Notes: generated by a model not told the origin, from the sequence alone. A stretch of 64,000 nucleotides of DNA from Cricetomys ansorgei (GCA_026225945.1 JAMJFZ010003581.1:12373001-12437000), one strand, 5' to 3'. Positions 32,195 to 43,462 are shown, counted from the stretch's first letter. Numbers and translations: made by a program.

Positions 32195-32398
32195 AACACA
32201 TTTGTTTTGTGTGCATGTGTGTGTGTGTGTTCCCCCCTCCCCAGTGTACTTGTATATGCCCCAGTGTGCATGAGGAGGCCAAAGGATAACTTTCAGGAGT
32301 TGGTCCTCTCCTCCACTATATGGGCCCTGGGGATGGAACTTGGGTCATCAGGCTTGGTGAAAAGTGCTTTCACCCACTGAGTCATCTTGCTGGCTCAT
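32195..32398 (-). mobile_element. B4/B3-type SINE
   Basis: Reversed: 'atgaggaggccaaaggataa', 'caggagttggtcctctcctc', 'tggggatggaacttgggtca' and 'cacccactgagtcatcttgc'. It follows the previous SINE in tandem orientation and also has a GT-rich tail. Confidence 0.85.
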
Positions 32399-33094
32399 TT
32401 TCTGTGCAGAGATGCCTCACACATTTTGCTTCAGATTTCATAGAAGAAACCACATCGAACAATGTTCAATAAACTGCTTGGGTGCCACATGTAAGCATTT
32501 CTTCTGTTCCCCGGGGAAGCTTTCCTGGATATTTGCTTCTGTTCTTTCTGAAGTCTCTCGTCCCTCTTGCCATTTGAGCTTGGCATGCCCCCCATCTTCC
32601 CTCTGATCTCTTTCCTCATGTGCTTTCTGCCAGTCACTTTCTGTTAGCACCCCATGAGGTCCTGGGGTCTATTCTCCTCAGCAGAAGGAGAACTGAGTTC
32701 TGAGTTCCATGTTTTCTCCATTGAGTAGAAGGTGCTTACCCCTCATGTTGGGACACAGTAAATATTTACACAGTGGCACCCGTTTTGTATTGTTAGGTAC
32801 TTGGTTAAAAATCTAGGAAGTTGGAAAGTATTACTCCAAATCTAAAGCATCACCTATTGTTACGGCATTAAGACTACAGAAAGCTCCATGCAGTTTAGAA
32901 GACGTGGCATCTGTGGACCATTACAGTACTGCTCTCTTGGTTGGTCACTCAGGGTCATGGCTACTCGGGGTCATGGTCACTCAAGGTTGTGATTCTAAGA
33001 TCCTCTAGGAAAGTTTCCACATAGAGAAAATATGGCTTCTTTTCTACTAAAGATGCACTTTAGTTAATTAGAATATTTATCTAGAATGCCTGGG
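32399..33094. other. single-copy sequence, no gene seen
   Basis: Short internal repetition of 'gtcactca'/'gggtcatgg' at 32943-32985. Frames near 32364-32650 have no recognised domain. Confidence 0.3.
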
Positions 33095-33226
33095 CTCCCC
33101 CAGCACCACCATAAGCATGTCTATAATCTCAGCATTTGGGAGTTAGAAGTAAGAGGATTCAAAGTTCAAGGCTACATAGGGAGTTTGGGGCCAGCCTAGG
33201 CTACATGAGACACGATCTTTAAATAA
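33095..33226 (+). mobile_element. B1 SINE
   Basis: 'cataagcatgtctataatct', 'cagcatttgggagttagaag', 'tcaaggctacatagggagtt' and 'ccagcctaggctacatgaga'. Confidence 0.8.
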
Positions 33227-33572
33227 AAATTGCTTGTTTTGTGTTAACTCAAATGTTAAAGCATTTTGCTTAGAGATTTTTGTAGCTTGAAGAAAAGCTC
33301 TGGTTGACAGAATCAATGAGATTCTCTTGGTGGAGCTATGTGGTGACATTCACAGTGAATAAAAAGCATCAGACGTGTTCTCAACCAGACAGCCATTCTG
33401 CAGAACAACGCTTCGTGGATAGCACTGAAAACTCTGATGTTAAAATTGCATTCCGTTTTTATAGTGCTATCTTATGATAACCAATTATCAAAATATTTCA
33501 AAGCAAACTGTCACATGAGACAAGTTTGGAGTATGAGTTGCTTCCGTGCATTTTTTTAACCACATTCAAAGC
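33227..33572. other. single-copy sequence, no gene seen
   Basis: No recognised repeat or gene. Confidence 0.3.
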
Positions 33573-33650
33573 ATTCTTGAATTCATTCATTCATTTGTTC
33601 ATTCAATAAAACATTTGAACAGTTTATTATATGCCAGGTGCCACGTAGGA
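33573..33650 (-). mobile_element. L2 3' end remnant
   Basis: 'gaattcattcattcatttgt', 'tcattcaataaaacatttga' and 'atatgccaggtgccac' form the reversed L2 3' terminus, including its ATTC tail repeats. Confidence 0.6.
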
Positions 33651-34069
33651 ATGTTACTGGCGTGGGACGTGGCTCTGCACCATGCCAGCAGTTGCCCAGG
33701 GCAGAGTTCTTTTCAGAGATGTCCACCTAGGCAAAATCAGAATTTCAGGCATCAGTGAAGACATGAATTTCAGGGAGAGCCAAATATGAAGCAAAGTTGG
33801 ATTTATCAGAAGCAGAATGAAGGTGCTTTAAAAGGGAGGGGAGGGGAGGGGGAAAGAGAAGGGAGAGAGGGAGAGGAGAGGACAAGTGTGGGCTTCCCAA
33901 GGAAGAGCAATAGTTTTGTTGTTTTTCAACAGTGGGTATGTATAGGGCTTTGGTGACCCTCGGATTACAGCTATAGAGGTAGCTAAGAACTCCCCTCCCC
34001 CTACTTTCTAACATTGCCCAGAGATGTAGTTTACTACAGAGTTCAAAGCTCAGCAAACACAGTTGTAAG
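33651..34069. other. single-copy sequence with purine tract
   Basis: A GGGGA/GAGAGG purine tract occupies 33830-33882. The 134-codon minus frame at 33745-34149 runs through its complement and is not convincing. Confidence 0.4.
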
Positions 34070-34080
34070 TGAAGAAACCA

Positions 34081-34135
34081 AAGACTCCATTCTGTGTATG
34101 TGCTCAGAGAACCCATTCTGTGTATGTGCTCAGAG
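34081..34135 (+). repeat. tandem direct repeat inside the LTR
   Basis: 'cattctgtgtatgtgctcag' occurs twice at about 28-bp spacing near the LTR 5' end, the position where gammaretroviral U3 regions often carry duplications. Confidence 0.8.
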
Positions 34136-34223
34136 ACCTCATTTTGCATTCGTGTTCAAGGTCACAACCGGGGCCTGACCTTGCAGGCTAGTAAATCCCA
34201 GGCCGTAACCCCACCCCCACCCC

Positions 34224-34225
<2 letters not shown>

Positions 34226-34276
<51 letters not shown>
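34226..34276. repeat. (CA)25 microsatellite inside the LTR
   Basis: About 51 bp uninterrupted, preceded by a C-rich 'ccccacccccaccccc' stretch. Confidence 0.95.
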
Positions 34277-34277
<1 letters not shown>

Positions 34278-34651
34278 TCTAAGGGCAATCAATCTCATCC
34301 GACCAGGTAAACTGTCTTGTCTGGCCAGGTAGCCCTGAAAGCCATAAAACCAGATGTCTTAACTCTAATGACTAACTTGCCAGGTATAGCTGAAGAACGT
34401 GGAGAGTCAGCCTCTCCAGCACTTGTAACTGCACCTCTGTTCACCAATTAGAAACCAGACTACCCCACCTATGTGGAAGCCCCCTTTTTCTGTCACCCAA
34501 AGAAGCTGTAATTCTTTGTTTGGGGTCAGCCATCTTGCGTGGTGCTGACCCCAGAATGCTGGTTTTCCTCTGCAGAATAAAAGTGCCTTTGATTTTTTGC
34601 ATACGTGGTCTCGCTGGTCCTTGGGGTGGGGAGCAAATTTCAGACTCAACA

Positions 34652-36041
34652 GTAAGGTGGATTCAATGACAAGAAAATGGAAGAAGGGCTAGAAACTCAA
34701 GGTTTTGCATGGCTGTAGTTTGAGTAAGCACAGCCTAATTACTGTCCGGGATATTGATTATTGAGGTCTGTTTGTTAATGAACCATCTGGCCTCTCGTAG
34801 TTGTTATTTCTTTATTTACCATCTCTGACAAGAGGAAAATTGTTGGTGGCAAAAAGATCCCAGTGATGGGAGAGAGAGGCGGATTATCAGCCTCTGTGTT
34901 AGAGCAAACACCTTGAGTGCCCTTTAAAATGGTGGATCCTGGCACACTGGGTAAGCCCCAAATGGGAAAGCTTCTTCAGTTGGTGCCTGTGTCACCGGTC
35001 TTTACAGAAACCTTGTTCACCAACGCTGGCAAAACGGATAGGCTGAGAGCTTAAGCATAGGAGCCTAAAGATTGTTGAACTTTTTCCGACCTTGTCCACT
35101 CCCTCTGCTATAGCAAGCCCTCCGTAGGCTGATTGGAATGTCTAAAGCGCGGACCAGAGCAATTGGACCTCTCCCTTATGCAAGCCCCGCTTCCTCCGTA
35201 AAAGGCCTGCTCCTTTCACGATAGAGTAGATCCACACCCCAAGAATGGTTTCTGGAGTTTGAGTTTCTTGGGCTAGTGACCCTGTCCACACTCACCACCT
35301 TAGGGACACCCCTTCTTCCACAAAAGACTACAGAAATCCAATCCACCCTGATCAGTGAGTGTCTGGCACCTCCTATCTTTTTCAAAAACGAGTGCAAATC
35401 AGGACCTTGTATCAAACTCCCCCCTCCCATCCCCCAGCCTTTTCTCCTCAAGGCACCATAATTCCCTGTCTTCTGTCCGGCTCAGGAGGACAGAGCTTGT
35501 GCTTTGCAGGAGCACAGTGCAGGAGGGAGGAGGCGTTTGTGTTGCGGAGCAAGAGCTTCTGTCTGTCAGACAACGCAGGCTTGGGACTCTCCAGACAGCA
35601 TTTAAATAAGGGGGGCTTTCTTGCCTCAAAAAAATCTAGAGATGGCTTATAGCACATGGGACACAAAATAAGTAGTGAAAAGGCAGATCTAAGAAAAAGT
35701 AAAGTAAATTATCATTTTTGTCTGCGAGTTCCCTAGCAGCCAAAGCAAGTAAGAGGAAAACACGAGATTTTCCATGGTCAAAAGACTCCCACAAAACAAA
35801 ATCAAGTCGAAGATTTCTAAGGATCCCTGAGGGGTCCTCTGGCTTTTCCTAACCTATCACCTTCTCTCACGGTCCCTGCCTAAACCAGATGTGCCTCAGT
35901 TTTTCTGATGCTTCAGTCCAGGTAAACCAATGGAACGAAGGCAGAGATAAGTTAAGAGCAGCCAAGCCACTTGATGGTCTTCTAGAACCATGTAGAACCT
36001 CCTGCTTAATTCTCCTTTGCTTAATCTATCAAATCTGTAGT
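34652..36041. other. 1.4 kb single-copy sequence, no gene seen
   Basis: Four overlapping frames on both strands between 35176 and 35666 are open, which is unusual locally but directionless. 35140-35240 ('ccccgcttcctccgtaaaag') has an LTR-promoter look, without defined ends. No domain recognised. Confidence 0.35.
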
Positions 36042-36049
36042 CTCTAGGG

Positions 36050-36272
36050 CAGTGGTTCTTGCTTCCCTAATGCTGCAGCCCTTTAATACAGGTCCTCATG
36101 TTGTGGCGCCCTCAACCATAAAATTATTTCTGTTGCTACTTCATAACTGTAATGTCGCTGCTGTTACGAATCATAAGGTAAATATCTGGTCTACAGATGG
36201 TCTTCGGTGGGCTCCTTGAAAGAGTCATTTGATCCCCCAAAGGGTTCATGATCTACAGGTTGAGAACCACTG
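36050..36272. mobile_element. URR1-like hAT-Charlie DNA transposon
   Basis: 223 bp with perfect 10-bp terminal inverted repeats (CAGTGGTTCT ... AGAACCACTG). It is flanked by 8-bp near-identical duplications CTCTAGGG (36042-36049) and CTCTAGAG (36273-36280). Internal words 'cataaaattatttctgttgc', 'tacttcataactgtaatgtc' and 'aaagggttcatgatctacag' match the rodent non-autonomous hAT element remembered as URR1. It is non-coding; movement would have needed a transposase supplied in trans. Confidence 0.85.
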
Positions 36273-36280
36273 CTCTAGAG

Positions 36281-36654
36281 CAGTTAATATTCTGGTTATC
36301 TTTTAAGAGAATCCTGTGTCCCTTATTTATCTCTATTGAGCTGTTGTGCATCAGGGCATGTACTGTGAGGATATGCTAGAGGTTGCATAAGTCAGTAGAG
36401 ACAGGAATCTCCAGCTGGCAAAACTAATCTTCACAGGATAGAAAGGAGAAAAATATCTGTAGTTTTTCCATACCTGGCCCTGTGTAATGTTTTGCTCTGC
36501 TGTACTGGGTCTAAACACCTGCCTTGTAGGTTCTCAATGAATTTAGTGGCATTAGTGTTCATACCTACAGCGATGAAATGAGCCTATTCAAAGGACAGAA
36601 GGGATAGGCTCACATTAGGTAGAGTGGCTTGTAAAGAATTCAAAACATGGTTAT
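36281..36654. other. single-copy sequence, no gene seen
   Basis: No recognised repeat or gene. Confidence 0.3.
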
Positions 36655-36750
36655 AAAGTTGGTACGGTGGTACATAGCTGTAATTCTAGTCCTGCAGAGG
36701 CTGAGGCAGGACACTTGTGAATCTGGGCTAGTCTGGGCTATATAAAGGTC
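36655..36750 (+). mobile_element. B1 SINE fragment
   Basis: 'gttggtacggtggtacatag', 'ctgtaattctagtcctgcag', 'aggctgaggcaggacacttg' and 'gctagtctgggctatataaa'. Confidence 0.75.
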
Positions 36751-37007
36751 ATTGTCTTTTTTTTCTATTGCTTAGAAATTAAAGAACACACTGAATAACA
36801 TAGAGAACAGGTCTTATACATTTGAAAAGTAAAACTTTCTTATAATCCTTAAGAAGAGAGAAGTTTTAAGGTACCACATATAGTTATAACTCATTATATA
36901 TCACTCAAACCTATGAAATTCTGTTTTTGCAGGTAAAATTCACATTTTTCGTCAGATAAAATTTGAGTCACAGGAAAACATAACAATGCTAATAAATGCT
37001 GCTGTTT
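36751..37007. other. AT-rich single-copy sequence
   Basis: Nothing recognised. Confidence 0.3.
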
Positions 37008-37190
37008 GGAGTTGGGGAGGTGGCTTGGTAGCTAAGAGCACGTGCTGCTTTTGCAGAACTCCAATCTCAGGGGATCCAACATCCTCTTCTGGCCTCTGTG
37101 GGCACCAGGCATATACAAGGTACATAAGGTGCACATACATGATGAAGGCACTCACAAACACACATAAAATAAAAATAAATAAATTTCACA
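37008..37190 (+). mobile_element. B3-type SINE with internal deletion
   Basis: 'gttggggaggtggcttggta', 'gctaagagcacgtgctgctt', 'atcctcttctggcctctgtg', 'gggcaccaggcatatacaag' and tail 'aaaataaaaataaataaatt'. The middle segment is missing about 40 bp compared with the full SINE. Confidence 0.85.
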
Positions 37191-37428
37191 ACTAAACTAA
37201 TACTAATTTTAAAACAGAAATTACATTGCTATTTAAAATTACTGTTTTTTTTCCTAGATGCATCCCCATGTAATAGTGATTGATTTGAGTCACTTGAATT
37301 TATATTGCAATGATTTAATTTGTATCATTATAAGTCTCTCAAAAACATAATTTTTGGTGGCCATTGTAATATTATTCTGGGCAAATACCTCATAAAGTTT
37401 CTTAAAATAAACAAACATTTATTTTTTA

Positions 37429-37430
<2 letters not shown>
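37191..37430. other. AT-rich single-copy sequence
   Basis: Nothing recognised. Confidence 0.3.

Positions 37431-37467
<37 letters not shown>
37431..37467. repeat. (GT)18 microsatellite
   Basis: Adjoins the tail of a reversed B3 SINE. Confidence 0.95.
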
Positions 37468-37470
<3 letters not shown>

Positions 37471-37640
37471 TGGGTGTTAGTGCAACGAATGCAGTGCCTG
37501 AGGAGGCCAGAAGAGGGCATCAGATTCCTCTGATGATAGAGATACATTTGGTGTGAGCTGCCCAGTGTGGTTGGAAATCAAGCTCAGGTCCTCTGGAGCA
37601 GGAAGTGCTTTTAACTACTGAGCTTTCTCAAACCCCCTAT
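37468..37640 (-). mobile_element. B3-type SINE
   Basis: Reversed: 'cctgaggaggccagaagagg', 'gcatcagattcctctgatga', 'caagctcaggtcctctggag' and 'aactactgagctttctcaaa'. Confidence 0.85.
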
Positions 37641-38364
37641 TTATCCATTTTCTATTGTGGGTCCCTTGATATTTGGAGATTTGGAGATGAATAAATTGCT
37701 TTGTAATTCTGATCTAGTACTTCATTTGGGCCTACGTAAATGTGACTTTTGCCCTGGTCCCATACTGAGAGAACCTGTGCTTTGAGTTACCTTCCGTGAA
37801 ATTTTCTGAGTCTTCCTTTATTGCTTAGGAGCAATGCAAGCATCCTATACTGAAGGATGACTTAAGGCAGCAGTCTCACCGAGCCCTACACTGAGAGGCA
37901 TGTTCCACCATCCTTACCTTGGAATTTTAATTCACTTTTAGGCAATTCCTTCCTTTTAACTTTGCATTGGGTCCTAAGTTATATGACTCTGCTTTAACAA
38001 TAAAGCCATCTGGTTAAATGCATGGGTCTTCAGCAGGACCTGATTTATCTATTTTCCCTCAGGGATGTCTCTAACCATCTCATCCCAATGTGAGGTTGAA
38101 GCTTAGAGAAGCTCAGAGAAGCTACAGGATTTGGACTTTTGGAATCATCTGGGGTCAGGTTCAAGATAGCATTGCAACAGAAAAAATATTCCTCCTGGAG
38201 ACTGTGGTACAAGTGGTACCCTGTGGTACCCTGCAGGATCAGGGTAAGCTGAGCTGCCAGAATGTTACTGCCAAACAAATATGGACAACTCAAATTGTTG
38301 TATAGTTGAAGGCCTACATGCCCAGAGGGCAGTACTACATGGTAAGAGCCCAGAACACCACTGA
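37641..38364. other. single-copy sequence, no gene seen
   Basis: Contains a short triplicated 'gtggtaccct'-like word at 38209-38232. The 116-codon minus frame at 38045-38395 has no known domain. Confidence 0.35.
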
Positions 38365-38940
38365 GATTGTTCATTTTTAATTGCCAACTTGACACAATCT
38401 GGAGTCACCTGAGAAGAGATTCTCAGTGAGGAATTGTCTAGATCAGGTTGACTTGTGGGCAAGACTATGGTGAGGGGGAGGGGCAATATCATGACTGTGA
38501 TAATTGGGATGGGAAGACTTGACCACTGAGAGTGGGATCATTCCCTAGGGAAGGGATTCTGTGCTGTCCACTGAGGGTGAGACCATTCCCTAGGCAAAGG
38601 ATTCTGAGCTATCCACTGAGGGTGGGACCATTCCCTAGGCAAGGGGTTCTGAGCTATCCACTGAGGGTGAGACCATTCCCTAGGCAAGGGGTTCTGAGCT
38701 ATCCACTGAGGGTGGGACCATTCCCCAGGCAAGGGATTCTGAGCTGTACAAGAGTGTCGAATGGCAGCTGAGCATATGAATGAGTGCATCCATTCTCTCT
38801 GCTCTTGACTATGGATGTGACCAGCTGTTTCAAGTTCCTGAGATCTTGACCTCCAGGTAATGATGGAATTGTGAGCTAACACAAACCTTGTTTCCCCTGA
38901 TTTCTGTGGGAGTATTTTATGACAGCCACAGAAGTAGTAA
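38365..38940 (+). mobile_element. L1 3' end with expanded minisatellite
   Basis: 'ttaattgccaacttgacaca', 'ctggagtcacctgagaagag', 'ggttgacttgtgggcaagac', then the 45-bp tandem repeat, then 'gaatgagtgcatccattctc', 'gactatggatgtgaccagct' and 'ttttatgacagccacagaag', in the order of a murid L1 3' UTR in sense orientation. Confidence 0.8.
38523..38747 (+). repeat. 45-bp minisatellite, five copies
   Basis: Five head-to-tail 45-bp units starting 'ccactgaggg' at 38523, 38568, 38613, 38658 and 38703. They differ at only a few positions (for example tgagacc/tgggacc, aggattc/ggggttc). Units 2 and 4 share 'tgagacc' while units 3 and 5 share 'tgggacc', which hints at duplication of a two-unit block. As 45 is 15 codons, both strands stay open as 15-residue repeats; I do not think these frames are translated. 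Confidence 0.95.
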
Positions 38941-38945
38941 TAAAA

Positions 38946-39785
38946 CCACTACTCTGCCTTAACTCCTCTTTGTTCTTGTCCTACCACAACCGGCTTGGGT
39001 TTGGGCACAAGCTGGGAGCCCTGGAGAGTCATGGGTCTGACAACAGAGAGGAGGCAAAGTCGGGGGCGACAAGGTCCTGAGAAGGTACTTAGGCCCTCCT
39101 CCAGAAGGGCTCTCCAAAAGAGCCGGGCTTGGTGGGAGCACCAGTTCCCGGGAGGCTGAGGAACATTCACAAAGGCTCTGCTCTGAGTCAGGACTTATTT
39201 ATAAACTCTCCGTTAACTTCCTGATGTTATATTCAGAAGCTGAAGTTTCCACAGTTGCTGATATGAATGGAAAAGTCACAGCATATGGCAAGAGCGGTGG
39301 TTTTAGGAAGCTTAAAATTTTCCCTTTTCTCGGAGGCCCCTGAACCGAGAAGGCGCCTTTCCCTTCATTTATCCTTGCCATTTGGGGATCAGCTCAGCTC
39401 ATCCCTTCTTATGAAGTTTTTTGACTGTGGGCTTGGAGAAGCCAGCTGCCCTGGGGGCCTGGAGCTGGGCACACTGTGCGCTAGGCGGTGATGGGGAGTG
39501 CAGCCAGCTTGGAGAGCCTGCTGATGCCTGAGGTGCAGTGTTTATTCCTGACCCGGCTTTGGCATCAAGACCTGCTGTATCGGTGCAAGGCTTCTCGTTC
39601 TGGGCCCGCATTATCTGCTGTTTCCCTGGCTTTGCTTCCTTGCCATTCCCAGAAAGAAAAATGTAGTCAAGTAGTATTTCCACACCAAAGGGTCAGAGAT
39701 GGCCTGTGGGAGGTGTCCACTGTGCTTCCCAGTCAAGAGGTAGGGTGGGAAACTTAAAGGTCAAAGCTACCTGCACAATACCACT
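38946..39785. other. single-copy sequence, no gene seen
   Basis: Moderately GC-rich. Several overlapping frames on both strands (38949-39683), no recognised domain. Confidence 0.3.
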
Positions 39786-40062
39786 TATTCACTTAAGATT
39801 CATCACATGTATACAACCCACTGCCCTGGTGATGTTATGGGGGCTAGAGAGGGAAAAACTAATTTTGTTTTCCTCCCAAGGAGTTCACATGATAATGGAA
39901 GAGCAAAATCACATGACATTCTGAAAAGTCTAGAGTTTACATCAACATACTCTGAGAGCATAAACAGGGAGAGCAATTCATTCTTCTTGGAAGAGGCAGG
40001 AATTACTGGGGCAGTCTTCATGGAAGACGCACTTCTGAGCTGAGCCTGAGAGAGCAGCGGTT
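39786..40062 (-). mobile_element. possible ancient L2-type remnant
   Basis: 'caccactgccctggtgatg'-like and 'tcctcccaaggagttcacat' followed by 'gcagtcttcatggaagacgc' and 'tctgagctgagcctgagaga' recall a widespread old mammalian repeat (caaggagctcacagtct ... ggaagcttcctggagg). Very decayed; family uncertain. Confidence 0.35.
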
Positions 40063-41107
40063 AAGACACAGGTGATTGGGAGCACAAAGTATGTTCAGGC
40101 TCCCTGGCAGTTGTCAATGCCTTTTGAAGTTGCATTGCAACTGTACAACAAGTTCAGGATATGTATAGATACCACTAGCTTCCAAGACCATGATTAAAAC
40201 ACTCCGTGGGGCCTCAATATGAGATCCTGGCATCAGGTCATAGAAGAGGGTCCCCAGTAAAGAGTCCCAGCTCTCATGGGTTTGAGGGAAACCCATGTTG
40301 TAAGATACTGTTGTTTTAAGTCAGTGACATTTAGGGTTACTTGCTATTACAGTTTAGCCAATTCTAGTTTGATTGATTTTGGAATTTTCCCCCCAAGTAT
40401 GTGAGATGACATTTTAGATTATAGGGAGAAAGCAGGCAAAAATGTAAGGTGGTATTTCCTGAAGGAGAAAAGGCCGCTCCATTTCCGTATGAATTCCTGG
40501 TCATCCTTGACTAAAGGCTGATTTTAGGAACTTCTAGAACATTCCATGTACAGAAAGAACGTGTACTTCAAGTTAGAAAAAGCTTACAGGATAGTCTGGG
40601 TTCTCTTCGTAGATAGTTGAAGGAGTCCGTGGAAATGTGGACACCAGGGATGTGTGGGCACTGAAGCACTGGACTGGAGGCAGTAAAGGGTGCCGAAAGC
40701 CTCTTCTTGCCTTTAAGTGGTCACTGGCATAGAGGTCCTGACTCGGTCACTTCTGATGGTGCTTAGAATGCGGTTGCTTGCCCTCTTTGTCCTCTATTTT
40801 ATGACCTGTTATTAGATCTGATCAATACAAAGTCTCACTCAACACGGCATTCTACTGCCCCTAAGCTCCGAAGCCCATGGCCACAGAGCCTCGTCTTCCA
40901 ATGGCATCACCCAGAGTGCCATTTGCTTCTCAATTCCAACTTCAGTATTTTGGTTCCATTTCTTTTACTTTTTTTTTTTGGCCATCTGTCCTGTTTTTCT
41001 CATACTCCGATGGCCACGCCAGTTCATGTCTTTAAAGAAAATTAAAAGGGCTACATAGCGTGGTCACATTATTGAGTTAAGAGTTGACCGCTTTGGTTGA
41101 ATCTTCA
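40063..41107. other. single-copy sequence, no gene seen
   Basis: T10 run near 40969. No gene or repeat recognised. Confidence 0.35.
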
Positions 41108-41305
41108 TGTTCACACCCACTTCCAGTTCTATTGCCTCTTAACAGCCATGTGACTTTGGGCAAGTTACTCACACTGTTTCAAGTCTCGGTTTCCCCCTGA
41201 AAGTGGCACGGTAGTTCATCACTGCTATTGAGCTGCCCTTCCCGCCCAGCCCTCCTAAACAGCACGGTAACAGTTCTGTGAAGAATAAGAGAGAGCAGCA
41301 GAAAA
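41108..41305 (+). mobile_element. MIR SINE
   Basis: 'acttccagttctattgcctc' then the MIR core 'cagccatgtgactttgggca', 'agttactcacactgtttcaa' and 'gtctcggtttccccctgaaa', and further along 'gtgaagaataagagag'. The central core is the best-preserved MIR in the window. Confidence 0.8.
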
Positions 41306-43462
41306 TGCACAGCCCATGTGTAGCTTAAAGACGCCGTGCTGGCCGGTGTGAGTGCCTGCTCTTGGCAGGAGTTTTATTTTATTTTATTTTGCTGCTGCTG
41401 TTGTTCTTTCTGGTCCTATGTCTTACCTCTGTTCCCACTAGGGATCCAAATTTCAATACATCCCTCCTGAACCCTCTGCCTATGCCTCCTGTTTCCACGA
41501 AATCAAAGCTTCTGGCCTCCAGACTTCTCTTTCCAACACAATGTGCTTTATCTGTTTCAAACCCACAGTATCTCTGTCATCATTTCAAGCATGCAGTTCC
41601 TCCGCCCCCGTGAGAGGAGTAAGTTAGCTTCAGGCAGTTTAGGTGCATTGTGAGTAGGATGTGCTTTCCTTCCCTGTATCTCCCACTTTATGCTCTACCT
41701 TGCAAAAGGGGCTCAGTTGGGAAGAACCCAAGGGTATGGTGGGATAAACTCCCTCGTGCACTTTGGCTCTCGTGGGGGTGCTATATAAGTGAAATCAGAA
41801 AGGTGAGACAGACTCACAAACAGGCTGGATAATTTTGCTTTGGGTCAGACAAGAAATGGATGCAACCACTCCAGCTAGTTCGGGCTGGTTGACAGGAAAC
41901 TTTGCAGAAACACCAGGAAAGTTGAGATCACTCCACTTTAGCTCGTGATATACAAGTTGTGTAGCTTGAGCAGAGATAAATATATTTTGGCGATTGTAAA
42001 AGATCCATGTCAGGGTCCTGATGAAGATGTAACTCTGGTGATTTGTGGCTCCATCACCAGCCCCTCAAGCTGTTTCCAGCCTCTTATTTATCGCTTTCCC
42101 AGGCTGTGCATCTTATTAACACAAAATGAATGAGGGGTACAAATGAAAAAGCAGCTTTCCTTATGGTCTATTTACATCTCTTGCTTGTCATAGGGTAAAT
42201 GAAGACACAGACACCTGATCTGGGGGCGCTGGATTACTTCTGGTGTTTATAACATTGACAAAGGATGTTGGTGGACAGAGAAGACAGTGGACACTGAGAC
42301 ACTTTTGAGTTTTGAGCTCTTAAAATGAGGACAACTTGAAAAGATTGGGGCTCATTGCCTTCAGTTGCATAGTGTAGAAGAATCTTCACATGCCTACATA
42401 TATCTTCTGTGGTCTCTCTGAGTTCTCACGGGTCTGTAGATGACTTCATGGTCCCAGCTCTATCTTCCTTACATTCATACTTCTTCCATGGCTCTGTCAT
42501 AGGTAGAATGCATGTTCTCATATCTCAATTTTGGTTTGGTTTAGGCGGCTGTAGCTAATGGCATGAGGTTGGAAGTATCACTTCATTCAGTGTGAGCCTG
42601 AGCAAGCCTTGTGTGTGCTTACTGCTTTGATGTGCCCATTTTATGACATAAGAAACTGGCCTGCAGCTATACCACTAACTCCGAGTCTCAGGGAACGTTG
42701 AAGAAGATTGGATGGAAAGAATGTAAAAGCTAGAGGATGAGGAAGTGTACCACAGAAATGACATGTCCTTGGCATGATATGGCCATGGCACTCAAGAGCT
42801 CTCAGCAGGTGTGGCCTGTCTAACATTGGGACTATCAACATGCTATCATGGAATGAAGATCATAAGGCTTCTTCCAGGCACTATTTGTAATTGTACATTG
42901 CTGTGTGGACTCACCAAGAGAGACACAGAGGCATTCTCATACATAATCTCTGCCAGACCTCAGCAGAGAGAACCACTATCCTGGCCAGCACCATACTGGA
43001 CAGTGGAACCCTGAGCATCTGAGCTCAGGTGTTTTTATGGATTCAGAACTACTCAGGTGTTCTACTGATTGCACGTGCAGATCATGACAATTTAAATATA
43101 CCCACATAAATCCAACACCTGCAAACATACAAAATGCCAAGACCTACGGAGACCCTTACCCAATAGTGCACAAAACAATATTTTAAACACAACTAAGCAT
43201 AAACTTCTACAAGAACTATTGATAGTTAATGTTTGCTGAGGGGCGTGTGCCACTTTCTTCAGTAGTCAGTAGTGTAGCCACTGAGTTGTCCTTGCTCCAT
43301 TAAAGAACCTCCTACCTATGCACATACAAGCAGCTCTGATTAAGCTTGGGGAATCACACATGCAGTGGGAAGCAGACTTGCAGGGAGGGGGCGAGGTTTC
43401 ATCAGAAGAGGGAAGAAGGTGAGAGAAGATCACAGGAGGCGAAATGAATGGGTAAAGTTCAC
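41306..43462. other. 2.1 kb single-copy sequence, no gene seen
   Basis: A TTTTA short repeat and TGCTGCTGTTG occur at 41370-41405. Small frames only, none recognised. Confidence 0.4.

Larger units (their letters stand above)
34070..34651 (+). mobile_element. ERV1-like (gammaretroviral) LTR
   Basis: Starts about 'tgaagaaaccaaagactcc' and ends 'cagactcaaca', so TG...CA. Near the 3' end it has 'gcagaataaaagtgcctttg' and 'cgtggtctcgctggtccttg', with AATAAA upstream of an R/U5-like stretch that closely recalls murine gammaretroviral LTRs. 'ctgaagaacgtggagagtc' and 'ccaatt' words precede. No primer binding site or gag is recognisable after 34651, so it looks like a solo LTR. Boundaries are estimates. 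Confidence 0.65.

Noticed and set aside
33745..34149. 134-codon minus-strand frame
   Set aside because: Runs through a simple purine tract and into the ERV1-like LTR. Repetitive 'MGSLSTYTEW'-type start comes from the LTR duplication.
38532..38882. 15-residue repeat frames on both strands, and the idea of a CRISPR-like array
   Set aside because: The units are contiguous 45-bp repeats with no spacers, inside an L1 3' UTR of a mammalian genome. Period divisible by three explains the open frames.
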